The notes under the pieces: generated by a model
What the model was told of the DNA's origin: nothing
The model's database searches: none
Seen by the model: the letters and a program-made list of their open reading frames with translations, nothing else
Made by a program: the position numbers and the translations under genes
Origin: Pelosinus baikalensis
GTDB taxonomy: Bacteria; Bacillota; Negativicutes; DSM-13327
Assembly: GCF_020819555.1 (NCBI RefSeq)
Contig: NZ_JAJHJB010000018.1
Coordinates: 43,340 to 107,339, forward strand
Length of the DNA stretch: 64,000 nucleotides
Reading direction: 5' to 3'
In this document: in pieces, positions 16,239 through 25,120 of the stretch
Layout: every line of letters starts with the position of its first letter
Position numbering within the stretch: position 1 is the first letter of the stretch

Positions 16239-17597
16239 ATGAGTATTAAATCTTTAACTCCGCTTGACGGACGCTATGAATCTGTTACCAAACCATTAGG
16301 CGACTTTTTTTCAGAATGGGCATTAATGAAATATCGCACCCATATAGAAATTGAATGGCTGATTACTATGGCATCTAACCCCGCATTCAATCAAGTACGA
16401 ACTTTTACATCTGACGAAGTACAGTTGCTGAGAAAGATTGTTACTACTTTTGATGAGGAAGTTGCTTTAAAAATTAAGGCGATCGAAAAAATTACGAATC
16501 ATGATGTGAAAGCTGTTGAATATTTCTTAAGAGATACACTGAGTACGACTTCATTATCTGATGTTCTTGAGTTTATTCATTTTTCTTGTACTTCTGAGGA
16601 TATCAACAACTTATCCTATGCATTAATGCTAAAGGACGGCATCCATAAAGTTTGGCTGCCAGCAGCTAAAGAGCTTGCTGCCGAAGTGGCAAACAAAGCC
16701 GAAACTTTAAAAAACGTTGCAATGCTGGCACATACTCATGGACAATCTGCGTCTCCTACCACTATGGGAAAAGAGCTTGCTGTATTTGTGTACAGATGGA
16801 ATCGACAGTTGAAACAAATCCGTAGTCTTGAGTTTCTAGGAAAATTCAATGGAGCCGTTGGTAACTTTAACGCTCATCAAATTGCCTATCCTGAAATCGA
16901 CTGGGAAAATGTTGCCAAGAATTTCGTTGAGGGACTGGGTCTGGAATACAATCCGCTGACAACCCAAATAGAATCTCATGATTATGTGGCAGAATGTTTC
17001 CATGCCATCAACCGTTTTAATAATATTGTCCTAGATTTTGACCGAGATATGTGGCTGTATATCTCTTTGGGTTATTTTAAACAAAAAACCATAAGTGGTG
17101 AAGTTGGCTCATCAACCATGCCTCATAAGGTCAACCCTATCGATTTTGAGAACTCAGAGGCAAATCTGGGGCTTAGCAATGCGCTACTGGATCATCTGGC
17201 AAATAAACTGCCTATATCCCGCTTACAAAGAGATCTTAGCGACTCCTCGGCGCAACGCAATATAGGAGCTGCCATTGGATATTCTCATATAGCCTTGTCT
17301 TATGCTTTAAAAGGTTTTGGCAAAACCCTGACTAATAATCAGGTTATTGAAAGTCACTTGACCGATGCTTGGGAGGTCCTATCAGAAGCTATACAAACCG
17401 TGATGCGTAAGCATGGACATACGAATGCCTATGATAAGTTAAAAGAAATTACTCGAGGAAAAGCAATTGGCGAAGCAGAAATTCGTTCTTTTATCGAAAG
17501 CGTAGAGTTGCCAAAAGAAGATAAAATTCGCTTACTCGCTTTAACGCCACAAAAGTATATCGGCTTGGCTGTAGAACTGGTTAAGCACATAAAGTAA
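16239..17597 (+). CDS. purB: Adenylosuccinate lyase
   Basis: Catalyses two steps of purine synthesis: SAICAR to AICAR, and adenylosuccinate to AMP. 452 residues. The family signature SSTMPHKVNPIDFEN is at about residue 290, with catalytic-histidine regions HFSCTSEDINN and AHTHGQSASPTTMGKEL. The N-terminus (SLTPLDGRYESVTKPLGDFFSE) and the length follow the longer gammaproteobacterial form and not the shorter form (about 430 residues) common in Bacillus-like Firmicutes. It stands alone, without other pur genes. Start ATG at 16239 with AGAGGG upstream; a strong terminator follows. Confidence 0.95.
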   Translation: MSIKSLTPLDGRYESVTKPLGDFFSEWALMKYRTHIEIEWLITMASNPAFNQVRTFTSDEVQLLRKIVTTFDEEVALKIKAIEKITNHDVKAVEYFLRDTLSTTSLSDVLEFIHFSCTSEDINNLSYALMLKDGIHKVWLPAAKELAAEVANKAETLKNVAMLAHTHGQSASPTTMGKELAVFVYRWNRQLKQIRSLEFLGKFNGAVGNFNAHQIAYPEIDWENVAKNFVEGLGLEYNPLTTQIESHDYVAECFHAINRFNNIVLDFDRDMWLYISLGYFKQKTISGEVGSSTMPHKVNPIDFENSEANLGLSNALLDHLANKLPISRLQRDLSDSSAQRNIGAAIGYSHIALSYALKGFGKTLTNNQVIESHLTDAWEVLSEAIQTVMRKHGHTNAYDKLKEITRGKAIGEAEIRSFIESVELPKEDKIRLLALTPQKYIGLAVELVKHIK

Positions 17598-17619
17598 GAA
17601 AACGACAATACTTAAAATA

Positions 17620-17657
17620 AACTGCCGCCTACAAATCTAGGCGGCAGTTCATTTTTT
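17620..17657 (+). terminator. Terminator of purB
   Basis: Perfect 12-bp inverted repeat (AACTGCCGCCTA / TAGGCGGCAGTT), then a T-rich run beginning CATTTTTTT. Confidence 0.9.
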
Positions 17658-17855
17658 TCTTGCTACTTGATTGATCCTCTCTTCTCTCGAAGACTGCGCT
17701 TCCAACCTAAGAGACTCACTTCTAGTAATTAAAGCAGATAATCAAGCAACTTGTAAGATTAATTGACATAAAATTCACCCCTTGTCATTTTTAATAAACT
17801 AATCATGAATACAGGAAATATTTCTTTGGATTTAACACAGCCTATTCACTTTGTA

Positions 17856-17930
17856 CAAAAAAGACTGAAGGCAAAGAAAATAATCCATTTTCTTTGCCTT
17901 CAGTCTCCTGATCAGCCACACGATACTAAT
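17856..17930 (-). promoter_or_regulatory. Hairpin-terminator unit of the leader family (copy D), downstream of the 173-residue HEAT-like gene
   Basis: Minus strand: GGCTGATCAG-GAGA-CTGAAGG, where TCAG pairs with CTGA, continues into a long terminator stem GACTGAAGGCAAAGAAAAT / ATTTTCTTTGCCTTCAGTC (19 bp) and six T. It has the same layout as 4605-4670 and 5551-5681, but no gene lies downstream on this strand before purB (opposite strand). Here it probably serves only as the terminator of the gene ending at 18022, or is an orphaned copy. The strip 17660-17855 shows nothing else. Confidence 0.55.
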
Positions 17931-18021
17931 TTTGGGTTCTACTCTAACATAAAACTTTCCAATAGTCAATTTTTTTATCTAAAGAACTAAACCGCTTTAA
18001 TACTTCCATTCATTTCTAGAA

Positions 18022-18543
18022 TTAGAAGTCGCTACTGCGATGAAGAATTTCATTGGCTAAACTGCTGATGCCAGGATTTCCATGTTCTGTAGTCTTCACC
18101 AGGCACTCCCTAAATTTAGGAAGAATCCATTCCTTTTGCATAGTCAGTTTATGAAGAGACTCGATGGAGTTCTTAACACTATCTTCATCTTCTTGTGTCT
18201 CAATCCATTGGCTAAGCAAAACAACCACTTGCTTCATTTCCCATTCATCCCACATAATGCGCCCATAGAGCACTGCAACTTGCCTGCGTACTCCAGGCTG
18301 ATTGATCTTCGAGAATTCATTGAGTAATACTCTTCTATAAGGCGTCAAGAATAAAGGACGAACACGTGTCACCTTTTCTACCATAGATGCAGCTTGCATC
18401 TTAATACAGGGATCTTCGTGCAATACCCCCCGCATGATTTCACTCAAAATAAGAGGATCGCTAGCCGCAACCTCCAATAATTTTTCTACAAGGTTACGTG
18501 CCTCTTCGCTATCCTCGGCTACAATTTCCCATGGTATTAACAA
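18022..18543 (-). CDS. HEAT-repeat-like alpha-helical protein, function unknown
   Basis: 173 residues, almost wholly helical, with repeated helix pairs of the HEAT/armadillo kind (LILSEIMRGVLHEDPCIKMQA, then VRRQVAVLYGRIMWDE and SVKNSIESLHKL), suggesting a protein-binding scaffold. TTG at 18543 is used as start: GGAGG sits nine bases upstream and no better start follows. It is monocistronic, ended by the hairpin at 17856-17930. I do not recognise a specific family. Confidence 0.72.
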   Translation of the reverse strand: MLIPWEIVAEDSEEARNLVEKLLEVAASDPLILSEIMRGVLHEDPCIKMQAASMVEKVTRVRPLFLTPYRRVLLNEFSKINQPGVRRQVAVLYGRIMWDEWEMKQVVVLLSQWIETQEDEDSVKNSIESLHKLTMQKEWILPKFRECLVKTTEHGNPGISSLANEILHRSSDF

Positions 18544-18951
18544 AACTAATTTCCTCCTTAAAAGTGGCTTTCTGCTTCTTTATAATCATACCTGCAAAAT
18601 CTTAGTTAGCATGTTTACTATCTTCAAATAACAATGTAGAATAATGAAAGAAGAAGTTTAAATGAATACAATGAGGATTACGATCATCATTTCTTGTACT
18701 ATTCGCAAATAAGACAGAAGTATCCTGCTTACCTCATCTCCTACCTTATATTTTTTCAGAATCGCTATTATGTTAGACTATACTCATAATAGTCAGAATC
18801 ACGTTGATTTCTTACAAAAACTCGTGTATACAAGATGAAGATAAACAGGTATACTAGTACAGCATCATCCCTAGCCTTGTGAATATTGGCGAGGACATTG
18901 TACCTGCGCCATTAGGGTTTATACTATAAAATACATAGGAGATTTGAACTC
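18544..18951. other. Intergenic region upstream of the zinc-motif gene
   Basis: No gene is supported. A plausible plus-strand promoter sits near the right end: TTGTAC (18898-18903), a 16-base spacer and TATACT (18920-18925), followed by AGGAG before the ATG at 18952. The rest is AT-rich without clear structure. Confidence 0.4.
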
Positions 18952-19404
18952 ATGACCTTTCGCAAGAAAAAAACATATGAAGATATTTATAAATGGCACC
19001 GTCATAATAATGGTACCTGTTTTTATTGCTATGAGGATAAACCTGTAGCAGTCGCTTTTGTCGGAGCTAAAGGTATTTGCCAAGAATGTCTGGATCATTT
19101 TAAAATAGGACATGTCGGTACAGATCGCCATGCTATTGCCCATCTGACCAAAAGCCTTCCAAATCACGAGGCAACGGTCGAATGGCTAAAAAAACATGGC
19201 GTGAAGCTAGCACCTACAGGCTATCGAAATAACGCTCACTGTTATATGGCAATTAACAACTTAGGAACTTTCAATCATTATCATGAGATTATCTATGGCA
19301 ACATTGAACTTAGCACCGTAAGCAGCGATGCAGCAAAAAGAATATTCGATAGCTATAATGATATAGAAATATATAAAGATGGCAGTATTCGTATCATTTA
19401 TTAA
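18952..19404 (+). CDS. Hypothetical protein with a Cys4 zinc-finger-like N-terminus
   Basis: 150 residues, family not recognised. The first third has CFYC and CQEC pairs about 25 residues apart, a probable zinc knuckle, in a basic context (FRKKKTYEDIYKWHRH). The rest holds many His and Tyr residues and ends in a strand-rich tail (DIEIYKDGSIRIIY). The start ATG at 18952 has AGGAG nine or ten bases upstream. A second small gene follows after 34 bases on the same strand and the two likely share a transcript. Confidence 0.72.
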   Translation: MTFRKKKTYEDIYKWHRHNNGTCFYCYEDKPVAVAFVGAKGICQECLDHFKIGHVGTDRHAIAHLTKSLPNHEATVEWLKKHGVKLAPTGYRNNAHCYMAINNLGTFNHYHEIIYGNIELSTVSSDAAKRIFDSYNDIEIYKDGSIRIIY

Positions 19405-19438
19405 TAAAAGACCCTTACTAGAAAGGAGAATTCATATT

Positions 19439-19735
19439 ATGGAATTAAACCAGGGCAAAAAAGCAGAGTCTCTTGTATTGTGTGAAGCATCTCTGATTGA
19501 GGATATGAAATTAGCAGTTGATGCTGAAATGTTACCTACCCAATTTACCATATCAGATATAAAAAAATGGATGGTAGAAGATCAAATCCAAAGACCAGAC
19601 GGTACACTCTATTCCGAAATAACAACTGAGCTGTTGTATAACTACTCTAAACACACACCAATAACAAAAAAACGAAAGCAAAAAGTTCTTTATGCTAATT
19701 CTAATTCCAGCATTTTTTCCTTTAATCCCTTCTGA
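19439..19735 (+). CDS. Hypothetical protein, 98 residues
   Basis: Not recognised. A small soluble protein without cysteine pairs beyond one residue; the middle (FTISDIKKWMVEDQIQRPDGTLYSE split by a turn) looks like a small helical domain, and the C-terminal third is basic (TKKRKQK). ATG at 19439 is preferred, with AAAGGAG ten bases upstream; a longer frame would overlap the preceding gene. Followed by an imperfect terminator. Confidence 0.65.
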   Translation: MELNQGKKAESLVLCEASLIEDMKLAVDAEMLPTQFTISDIKKWMVEDQIQRPDGTLYSEITTELLYNYSKHTPITKKRKQKVLYANSNSSIFSFNPF

Positions 19736-19773
19736 TATAAACTGAAATAAATATGATACAATCAATAAAAAAC

Positions 19774-19806
19774 AAAGTGGCTGCCAATCGGTAGTCACTT
19801 TGCTTT
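19774..19806 (+). terminator. Terminator of the two-gene hypothetical operon
   Basis: Inverted repeat AAAGTGGCTGCC / GGTAGTCACTTT with two wobble pairs and a 4-base loop, followed by GCTTTTT. Confidence 0.65.
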
Positions 19807-19905
19807 TTCATGGCAAACGTTTATAATTTGCTTCGTGTTCTTCCTATTCTTCATGTCTTCGCGTTCAAAAGGTCTTATTTTTAAAGGACGCGCAGCGTTT
19901 TTTTC

Positions 19906-20919
19906 TTAGGTTCTGGAAATATATTTTCGAATATCCACTGCAACTGCTGAAACAATAATGAGACCTTTTATAATAAGCTGCCAATAAGGGTTCATTCCAA
20001 CAAAGGTTAAGCCATAGTTAATAACCGTAAAAATTACTACCCCTACTAGTATGCCTGGCACTGTGCCAATACCGCCGGTCGTAGAAACACCGCCTACGAC
20101 ACAAGCAGCAATTGCATCTAACTCATACATGTTACCATAATTGTTAGTCGCACCACCTGTTCTTGCAGCTTCCAGTACACCAGCAAAGCCATAAAGTGCT
20201 CCCGCAATTGCATAAATCATAATCAAATTAAGACCAACATTAATTCCCGACACTTTTGCAGCATTAATATTACCGCCAATGGCATACATATTTTTACCTA
20301 GCTTTGTTTTGTTGAAAATCACCCAAACAACAAAAGCTACGATCAGGGCTATCAGCACGATATAGGGAATCGAATAGGGACCAGTGCCAATTGATCCCGA
20401 GCCGATGATTGTAAAATCAGGTCTTAAGCCACCAATTGGCTGTGATTCATTTGGCTTCATATCAAAATAAATCGAATTTACGCCATAAACCATAACGTAG
20501 GTACCTAATGTTGCAATAAACGGTGGTACACTAAATTTAGCCACAATCCATCCATTGACTATACCTACAATAAGACCGCCAATAACAGCCACAAGAATTG
20601 GGATCCAGATTGGCAAATCAGGCAGGTTTGGAAAAAACCTTCGCGAGTAATCTGCTATTTGCAACATGGAACCGGATAATACAGCAGCCAAACCTACTAC
20701 ACGTCCGGCGGAAAGATCAACACCTGCTGTTATCAATACAAAGCCAGCACCGAGAGCAATGATTACCCGAGTGGAAGACTGCATTAAAATATCACGCAGG
20801 GTATTTATTGATAAAAAATTTGAATTATAGATGGCAATTGCTATGATAAGAACGATTAGGACACCATAGATTGCATATTGCAAAAAGAATTCATTTAATT
20901 TTTTCGTATCAAAGTTCAT
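19906..20919 (-). CDS. mglC: Galactose/methylgalactoside ABC transporter permease
   Basis: Membrane subunit of a CUT2-type sugar importer; 337 residues with 8-10 hydrophobic segments. Family stretches include GAGFVLITAGVDLSAGRVVG near residue 55-75, WIVAKFSVPPFIATLGT, and the EAA-like cytoplasmic region GGNINAAKVSGINV. It is the last gene of an mglB-mglA-mglC array, 16 bases behind mglA, and starts at ATG 20919 with AGGAGG. The galactose assignment is from the neighbours galK and a MglB-type binding protein; a ribose-type substrate cannot be excluded from the permease alone. Confidence 0.9.
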   Translation of the reverse strand: MNFDTKKLNEFFLQYAIYGVLIVLIIAIAIYNSNFLSINTLRDILMQSSTRVIIALGAGFVLITAGVDLSAGRVVGLAAVLSGSMLQIADYSRRFFPNLPDLPIWIPILVAVIGGLIVGIVNGWIVAKFSVPPFIATLGTYVMVYGVNSIYFDMKPNESQPIGGLRPDFTIIGSGSIGTGPYSIPYIVLIALIVAFVVWVIFNKTKLGKNMYAIGGNINAAKVSGINVGLNLIMIYAIAGALYGFAGVLEAARTGGATNNYGNMYELDAIAACVVGGVSTTGGIGTVPGILVGVVIFTVINYGLTFVGMNPYWQLIIKGLIIVSAVAVDIRKYISRT

Positions 20920-20935
20920 TTTTTAACCTCCTTTT

Positions 20936-22453
20936 TCACGCCAAATATAAGGTTGCATGGCGCATAATTTCTCGTTCAGTAGCATTCTTTCGATCCAGTA
21001 TACCCGTAAGTCGTCCTTCACACATTACCATGATTCGATCCGACATTCCTAAGATTTCAGGCATTTCAGAAGATATCATGATGATGCTCTTCCCTTGCTT
21101 GACAAGCTCTGTAATAATCGTATAAATTTCAAACTTTGCACCAACATCAATACCACGGGTTGGCTCATCAAGAAGTAATATATCTGGATCAGTAAGCAAC
21201 CATCGCCCAATTAAAACTTTTTGCTGATTCCCCCCGGACAGGTTCTTAATTAGCTCCTTGATAGAGGGCGTTTTTATTCTAAGTTTTTCAACACTCTTCG
21301 CTGTATCTTCTTTCATCTTTTTCTCGTTAAGAAAGAAATAAGATGTTTGATAAGCATTCAGATCAGCAATTGCTGTATTTTCCACGATCGGTAAAACCGG
21401 AAAGATTCCTGTAACACGTCGTTCTTCCGTAAGTAAAGCAATTTTATATTTTTTGGCATCTGCTGGCGACTTAATTTTGACCTCTTTCCCATTCAAAATA
21501 AATTTACCATCTGCTATGGTACGCAATCCAAAAATTGCTTCCACCAGCTCCGTACGTTGGGCACCTACAAGCCCACTGATTCCAAGTACTTCGCCTTTTC
21601 GAAGATCAAAAGTAATATTTTTAAAAGACCGGGGATTGGGCGACGTAAGATTTTCTATTCTCAGCACCACTTTACCAGGTACATTGCTGCGCTCCGGAAA
21701 GCGTTGGGTGAGATCACGTCCAACCATCTTAGAAATAATTAAGTCAGTGGTCAGCTCCGAAGCATTCCAGGTACCAATATATTTGCCATCCCGCATAATC
21801 GTAACATCATCTGATATTTGGAGAATTTCTTCCATTTTATGAGATATATAAATGATCGAAACTCCTCTTTTTCGTAAGTCACGTATAATCTTAAATAACT
21901 GTTCCACCTCATTACCAGTCAAAGAAGATGTTGGTTCGTCCATCACGATAATTTTCGAATTAAAGGATACAGCTTTAGCAATTTCAATAGACTGCACTTT
22001 CGATACAGATAGGGTTTTAACCAATGCATTGGGATCAATATCAATTTCCAATTGTTGAAATAAAGCAGCAGTATCAGTATACATTTTTTTATGATCCACA
22101 AATTGAAAGGGACCAAAACCAGTCATAGGAAAACGTCCTAGCCATACATTTTCCATTACATCTCGATGAGGAACAGGATGCAATTCCTGATGAATCATGG
22201 ATATGCCATAATTCAATGCATCTTTAGAATTATGTATTTCTAGTTTTTGCTGATTTAAGATAATTTCACCAGCATCTTGTTGGTAAATCCCGAAAAGACA
22301 TTTCATTAACGTTGATTTTCCTGCACCGTTTTCTCCCATGAGAGCATGTACAGTACCAGGCCTAACCTTAAGCGTTACGTCATCAAGTGCTTTAACGCCC
22401 GGAAATTCTTTAGAGATGTTATTCATTTCAAGTAAAAATTCAATTTCTGTCAT
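20936..22453 (-). CDS. mglA: Galactose/methylgalactoside ABC transporter ATP-binding protein
   Basis: 505-residue double-cassette ATPase of the CUT2 sugar transporters. The first cassette has MGENGAGKSTLMK (about 39-51), LSVSKVQSIEIAKA and VMDEPTSSLTGNE. The second has GLVGAQRTELVEAI in place of a full Walker A (degenerate, as is usual for this family), LSGGNQQKVLIGRWL and LLLDEPTRGIDVGAK. It sits between mglB and mglC. The start ATG at 22453 has GAGAGG upstream; the later Met10 has no ribosome site. Confidence 0.92.
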   Translation of the reverse strand: MTEIEFLLEMNNISKEFPGVKALDDVTLKVRPGTVHALMGENGAGKSTLMKCLFGIYQQDAGEIILNQQKLEIHNSKDALNYGISMIHQELHPVPHRDVMENVWLGRFPMTGFGPFQFVDHKKMYTDTAALFQQLEIDIDPNALVKTLSVSKVQSIEIAKAVSFNSKIIVMDEPTSSLTGNEVEQLFKIIRDLRKRGVSIIYISHKMEEILQISDDVTIMRDGKYIGTWNASELTTDLIISKMVGRDLTQRFPERSNVPGKVVLRIENLTSPNPRSFKNITFDLRKGEVLGISGLVGAQRTELVEAIFGLRTIADGKFILNGKEVKIKSPADAKKYKIALLTEERRVTGIFPVLPIVENTAIADLNAYQTSYFFLNEKKMKEDTAKSVEKLRIKTPSIKELIKNLSGGNQQKVLIGRWLLTDPDILLLDEPTRGIDVGAKFEIYTIITELVKQGKSIIMISSEMPEILGMSDRIMVMCEGRLTGILDRKNATEREIMRHATLYLA

Positions 22454-22504
22454 TATTAAGCGCCTCTCTTTCTCTCAAAGGCATTTTACTATCCCTTAGT
22501 AATC

Positions 22505-22550
22505 AAAATGGCAAGGGTACAATCTAACATACATTAACCCTTGCCATTTT
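22505..22550 (-). terminator. Intercistronic hairpin between mglB and mglA
   Basis: Perfect 14-bp inverted repeat (22505-22518 and 22537-22550). In the transcript it follows mglB and has only a short T run, so it may be a leaky terminator or a stabiliser of the mglB message, giving more binding protein than ATPase. Confidence 0.65.
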
Positions 22551-22578
22551 TAAATTTTTCGATCCCAAAAGAAGAAAT

Positions 22579-23604
22579 TTATTTAGCTTCGTTCATGTTT
22601 TCTTTCGTAATCTTTTTATAATCAATCCAGACATACTTACCATCTGTGATCGTATAACCAGTGTTTTCTTTACTAGGAGTCTGACCTTGAGCCAATACAT
22701 CAGTAAGATTAAAAGTAGCTTTGCCCTGATTATTAGCATCATTTAAAACGGTACCATAAAGTGTACCTTCTTCCAGTGCCTTTAATGCAGGAGCAGTAGC
22801 ATCAACACCAACTACAGGCATGAATTTACCATCTTTAAAATAACCTTTAGCTTTTAACGCTTCGATAGCGCCTAAAGCCATATCATCATTATTGGCAAGC
22901 ACAACATCAATTTTGTCCCCATGAGCTGCTAGAAAAGCCGCCATTTTTTCTTGACCTTTTACACGATCCCACATTGCAGTATCTTCAGCTACTTTCTCAA
23001 CTTTTAAACCTGCATCTTCAATTGCTTTAATAGCAAATTTAGTACGCATTTCAGCGTCTTGATGACCTGGCTCACCTTTTAACATAACATAGCGGATGAC
23101 TCCATCTTTGGTAGGATGAGCTTTAAAGTAGTCTACTACTAATTGACCTTCCATGATTCCAGATTGCTCAGCCTTGGCTCCCACATAGTATACCTTATCC
23201 CACTTTTTCATATCTTCTGGCAAAGGTTCACGGTTTAAGAATACTACAGGAATATTCGCAGCTTTTGCTTTATCAATAATTACACCTGCCGCATTGCGAT
23301 CAACTGGATTAATGGCAAGAGCTTTTGCTTTTTTGTTAATAAATAAATCAACTTTATCGTTCTGAGTTGGTTGGGAGTTCTGACTGTCAACGATCTCCAA
23401 TTGGGCCTTGCCTTCAGCAGCCTTGGAGATGGCACTTCGTACACCACTCATGAATGTGTCATCAAATTTATAGATTGCGACACCAATTAAATTTTTACCA
23501 CCTTTGTTTGCATCTGCAGCAGGTGGTGTTGAGCTCGAACATCCAGCTACCAATGCCCCAGCTAAGAGCGTTGCCACCATAAGTCCCTTCCAGTTTTTTT
23601 TCAT
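22579..23604 (-). CDS. mglB: Galactose/glucose-binding lipoprotein of the Mgl transporter
   Basis: Substrate-binding subunit, 341 residues. A lipoprotein signal peptide ends in LVAGC (Cys about 22), followed by a periplasmic-binding-protein type I fold: IGVAIYKFDDTFMSG, INPVDRNAAG, VVFLNREPLPEDM, NNDDMALGAIEALK and VVGVDATAPALKAL. The asparagine/aspartate-rich segments match MglB sugar-contact regions. It is first in mglBAC; ATG at 23604 follows AGGAGG. The ROK regulator upstream on the same strand probably controls it. Confidence 0.92.
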   Translation of the reverse strand: MKKNWKGLMVATLLAGALVAGCSSSTPPAADANKGGKNLIGVAIYKFDDTFMSGVRSAISKAAEGKAQLEIVDSQNSQPTQNDKVDLFINKKAKALAINPVDRNAAGVIIDKAKAANIPVVFLNREPLPEDMKKWDKVYYVGAKAEQSGIMEGQLVVDYFKAHPTKDGVIRYVMLKGEPGHQDAEMRTKFAIKAIEDAGLKVEKVAEDTAMWDRVKGQEKMAAFLAAHGDKIDVVLANNDDMALGAIEALKAKGYFKDGKFMPVVGVDATAPALKALEEGTLYGTVLNDANNQGKATFNLTDVLAQGQTPSKENTGYTITDGKYVWIDYKKITKENMNEAK

Positions 23605-23699
23605 AGTTTAACCCTCCTCCAATAATTTAGTGTGGATATTACAGATTATAAAACCTAGAATACGTACTCTTGGTCTTATAATAGTGCCACCATTAGCAA

Positions 23700-24911
23700 T
23701 TACCGCTGACCCAGCCATATTGATTCTGTAATTTCAGCAAATACAATATCGGCTGCACCTTTTAGAGTATTTTCTGTTGTCGTAGTTAAAAAACTAATTT
23801 CTAAAACATTGCTAGAACTTTCAAAAGATCGATCTTCAACAATTTGTCTAACTATATCTTCAATATATTGACGTCCTCTCACTATACCTCCGCCAATTAT
23901 AAGAATTTCAGGATTAAAAGTATTAACAAGATTCGCAATGCCAATGCCCAAGTATCTTGCTACCTGTCCTAACATACGAATCGCTAACTCATCACCAGCA
24001 TCTGCGGCTTCATAAATGACCTCGGGAGTCAGCTCTTTCAAGTCGCCCTTTACCATGTCGTAAATAATAGAGCTTTGTCCTTCCTTAATCGCTTTTGCTA
24101 CTGCATCCACTAAAGCATTCTCTGAAGCTAATGCTTCTAAACAACCGTAATTCCCACAACTACATATAGGACCCGCAATGTCAATTGTCGTATGACCCAC
24201 TTCACCGGCACTATCATTGACACCTCGATAGAGACTGCCATTAAAGATAATACCACCGCCAATACCATGACTAACTTTTAATAAAATCATACTTTTGGCA
24301 TCTTTTACAGAACCATAATAATATTCACCATTACTTAATGCTTTCACATCATTTTCAATAAAGGCAGGTAACCCAATATGTTCCTCAATAATCCCTTTTA
24401 AGGGTGTGTTCCGCCAGCCAATATTAGGCACAAATACAGCAATTCCATCTTTTCTTCTCACTGGACCGCGAACCACAACTCCTACAGCAAGCACAGGAAC
24501 ACCAGCTCCTTTGCGACAATCACTAATAATATCCAGCAACATCTTTAAAATTTCATCTTCTTTTTTGCCTTTAATACTTCTGCTGTCTTCTAATTGGATT
24601 TGAAATTCGGGATCTATCACATATCCGATCATTCTTTCAGAGCGAATATATACAATAATAACAGTTGCCAAAAGACTATTAATTTTTAATAATAATGGCC
24701 GACGCCCACCACTGGACTCCCCAATTCGATCTTCCGCTATCAAACCCAATTCTAGTAACTTCGTTGTAATATTGGTAACCGTTGGCGGAGTTAAACCTGT
24801 CATCTTGGAAATTTCCACCCTGGATACGGGTCCCTGGCGTCGAATCACATTCAGCGTTAATGCATCATTACTGCTTCCTAATTTAAAACTATTTGCCATA
24901 ACATTTTCCAC
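23700..24911 (-). CDS. ROK family transcriptional regulator of galactose use
   Basis: 403 residues: an N-terminal winged helix (VIRRQGPVSRVEISKMTGLT, PTVTNITTKLLELGLI) and a C-terminal ROK sugar-kinase-like domain with the zinc motif CSCGNYGCLEALASE (about residue 245) and phosphate loop VSHGIGGGIIF. Such XylR/NagC-type proteins repress sugar genes until the sugar binds. It lies between galK and mglBAC, all on one strand, so galactose is the probable signal. GTG at 24911 with AGGGG five bases upstream is used; ATG at 24899 is the alternative. Confidence 0.87.
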   Translation of the reverse strand: MENVMANSFKLGSSNDALTLNVIRRQGPVSRVEISKMTGLTPPTVTNITTKLLELGLIAEDRIGESSGGRRPLLLKINSLLATVIIVYIRSERMIGYVIDPEFQIQLEDSRSIKGKKEDEILKMLLDIISDCRKGAGVPVLAVGVVVRGPVRRKDGIAVFVPNIGWRNTPLKGIIEEHIGLPAFIENDVKALSNGEYYYGSVKDAKSMILLKVSHGIGGGIIFNGSLYRGVNDSAGEVGHTTIDIAGPICSCGNYGCLEALASENALVDAVAKAIKEGQSSIIYDMVKGDLKELTPEVIYEAADAGDELAIRMLGQVARYLGIGIANLVNTFNPEILIIGGGIVRGRQYIEDIVRQIVEDRSFESSSNVLEISFLTTTTENTLKGAADIVFAEITESIWLGQR

Positions 24912-25120
24912 TCTATCCCCTACCCTTTAGTGGCGCACACCATTAAAATTCTTCTGGACCCAAGAATGCAGCACAATATCTAAAAATCATTTCAGATTAT
25001 ATGCCAACACTCCCATGGATTTAACATTTATGCAACTTCCTGCTATTATTATTCGCAATATTTTTTCGCAATTAGGAATATTGAGAATCCTTTGCATAAT
25101 CACTATAAATATCCAATCTT

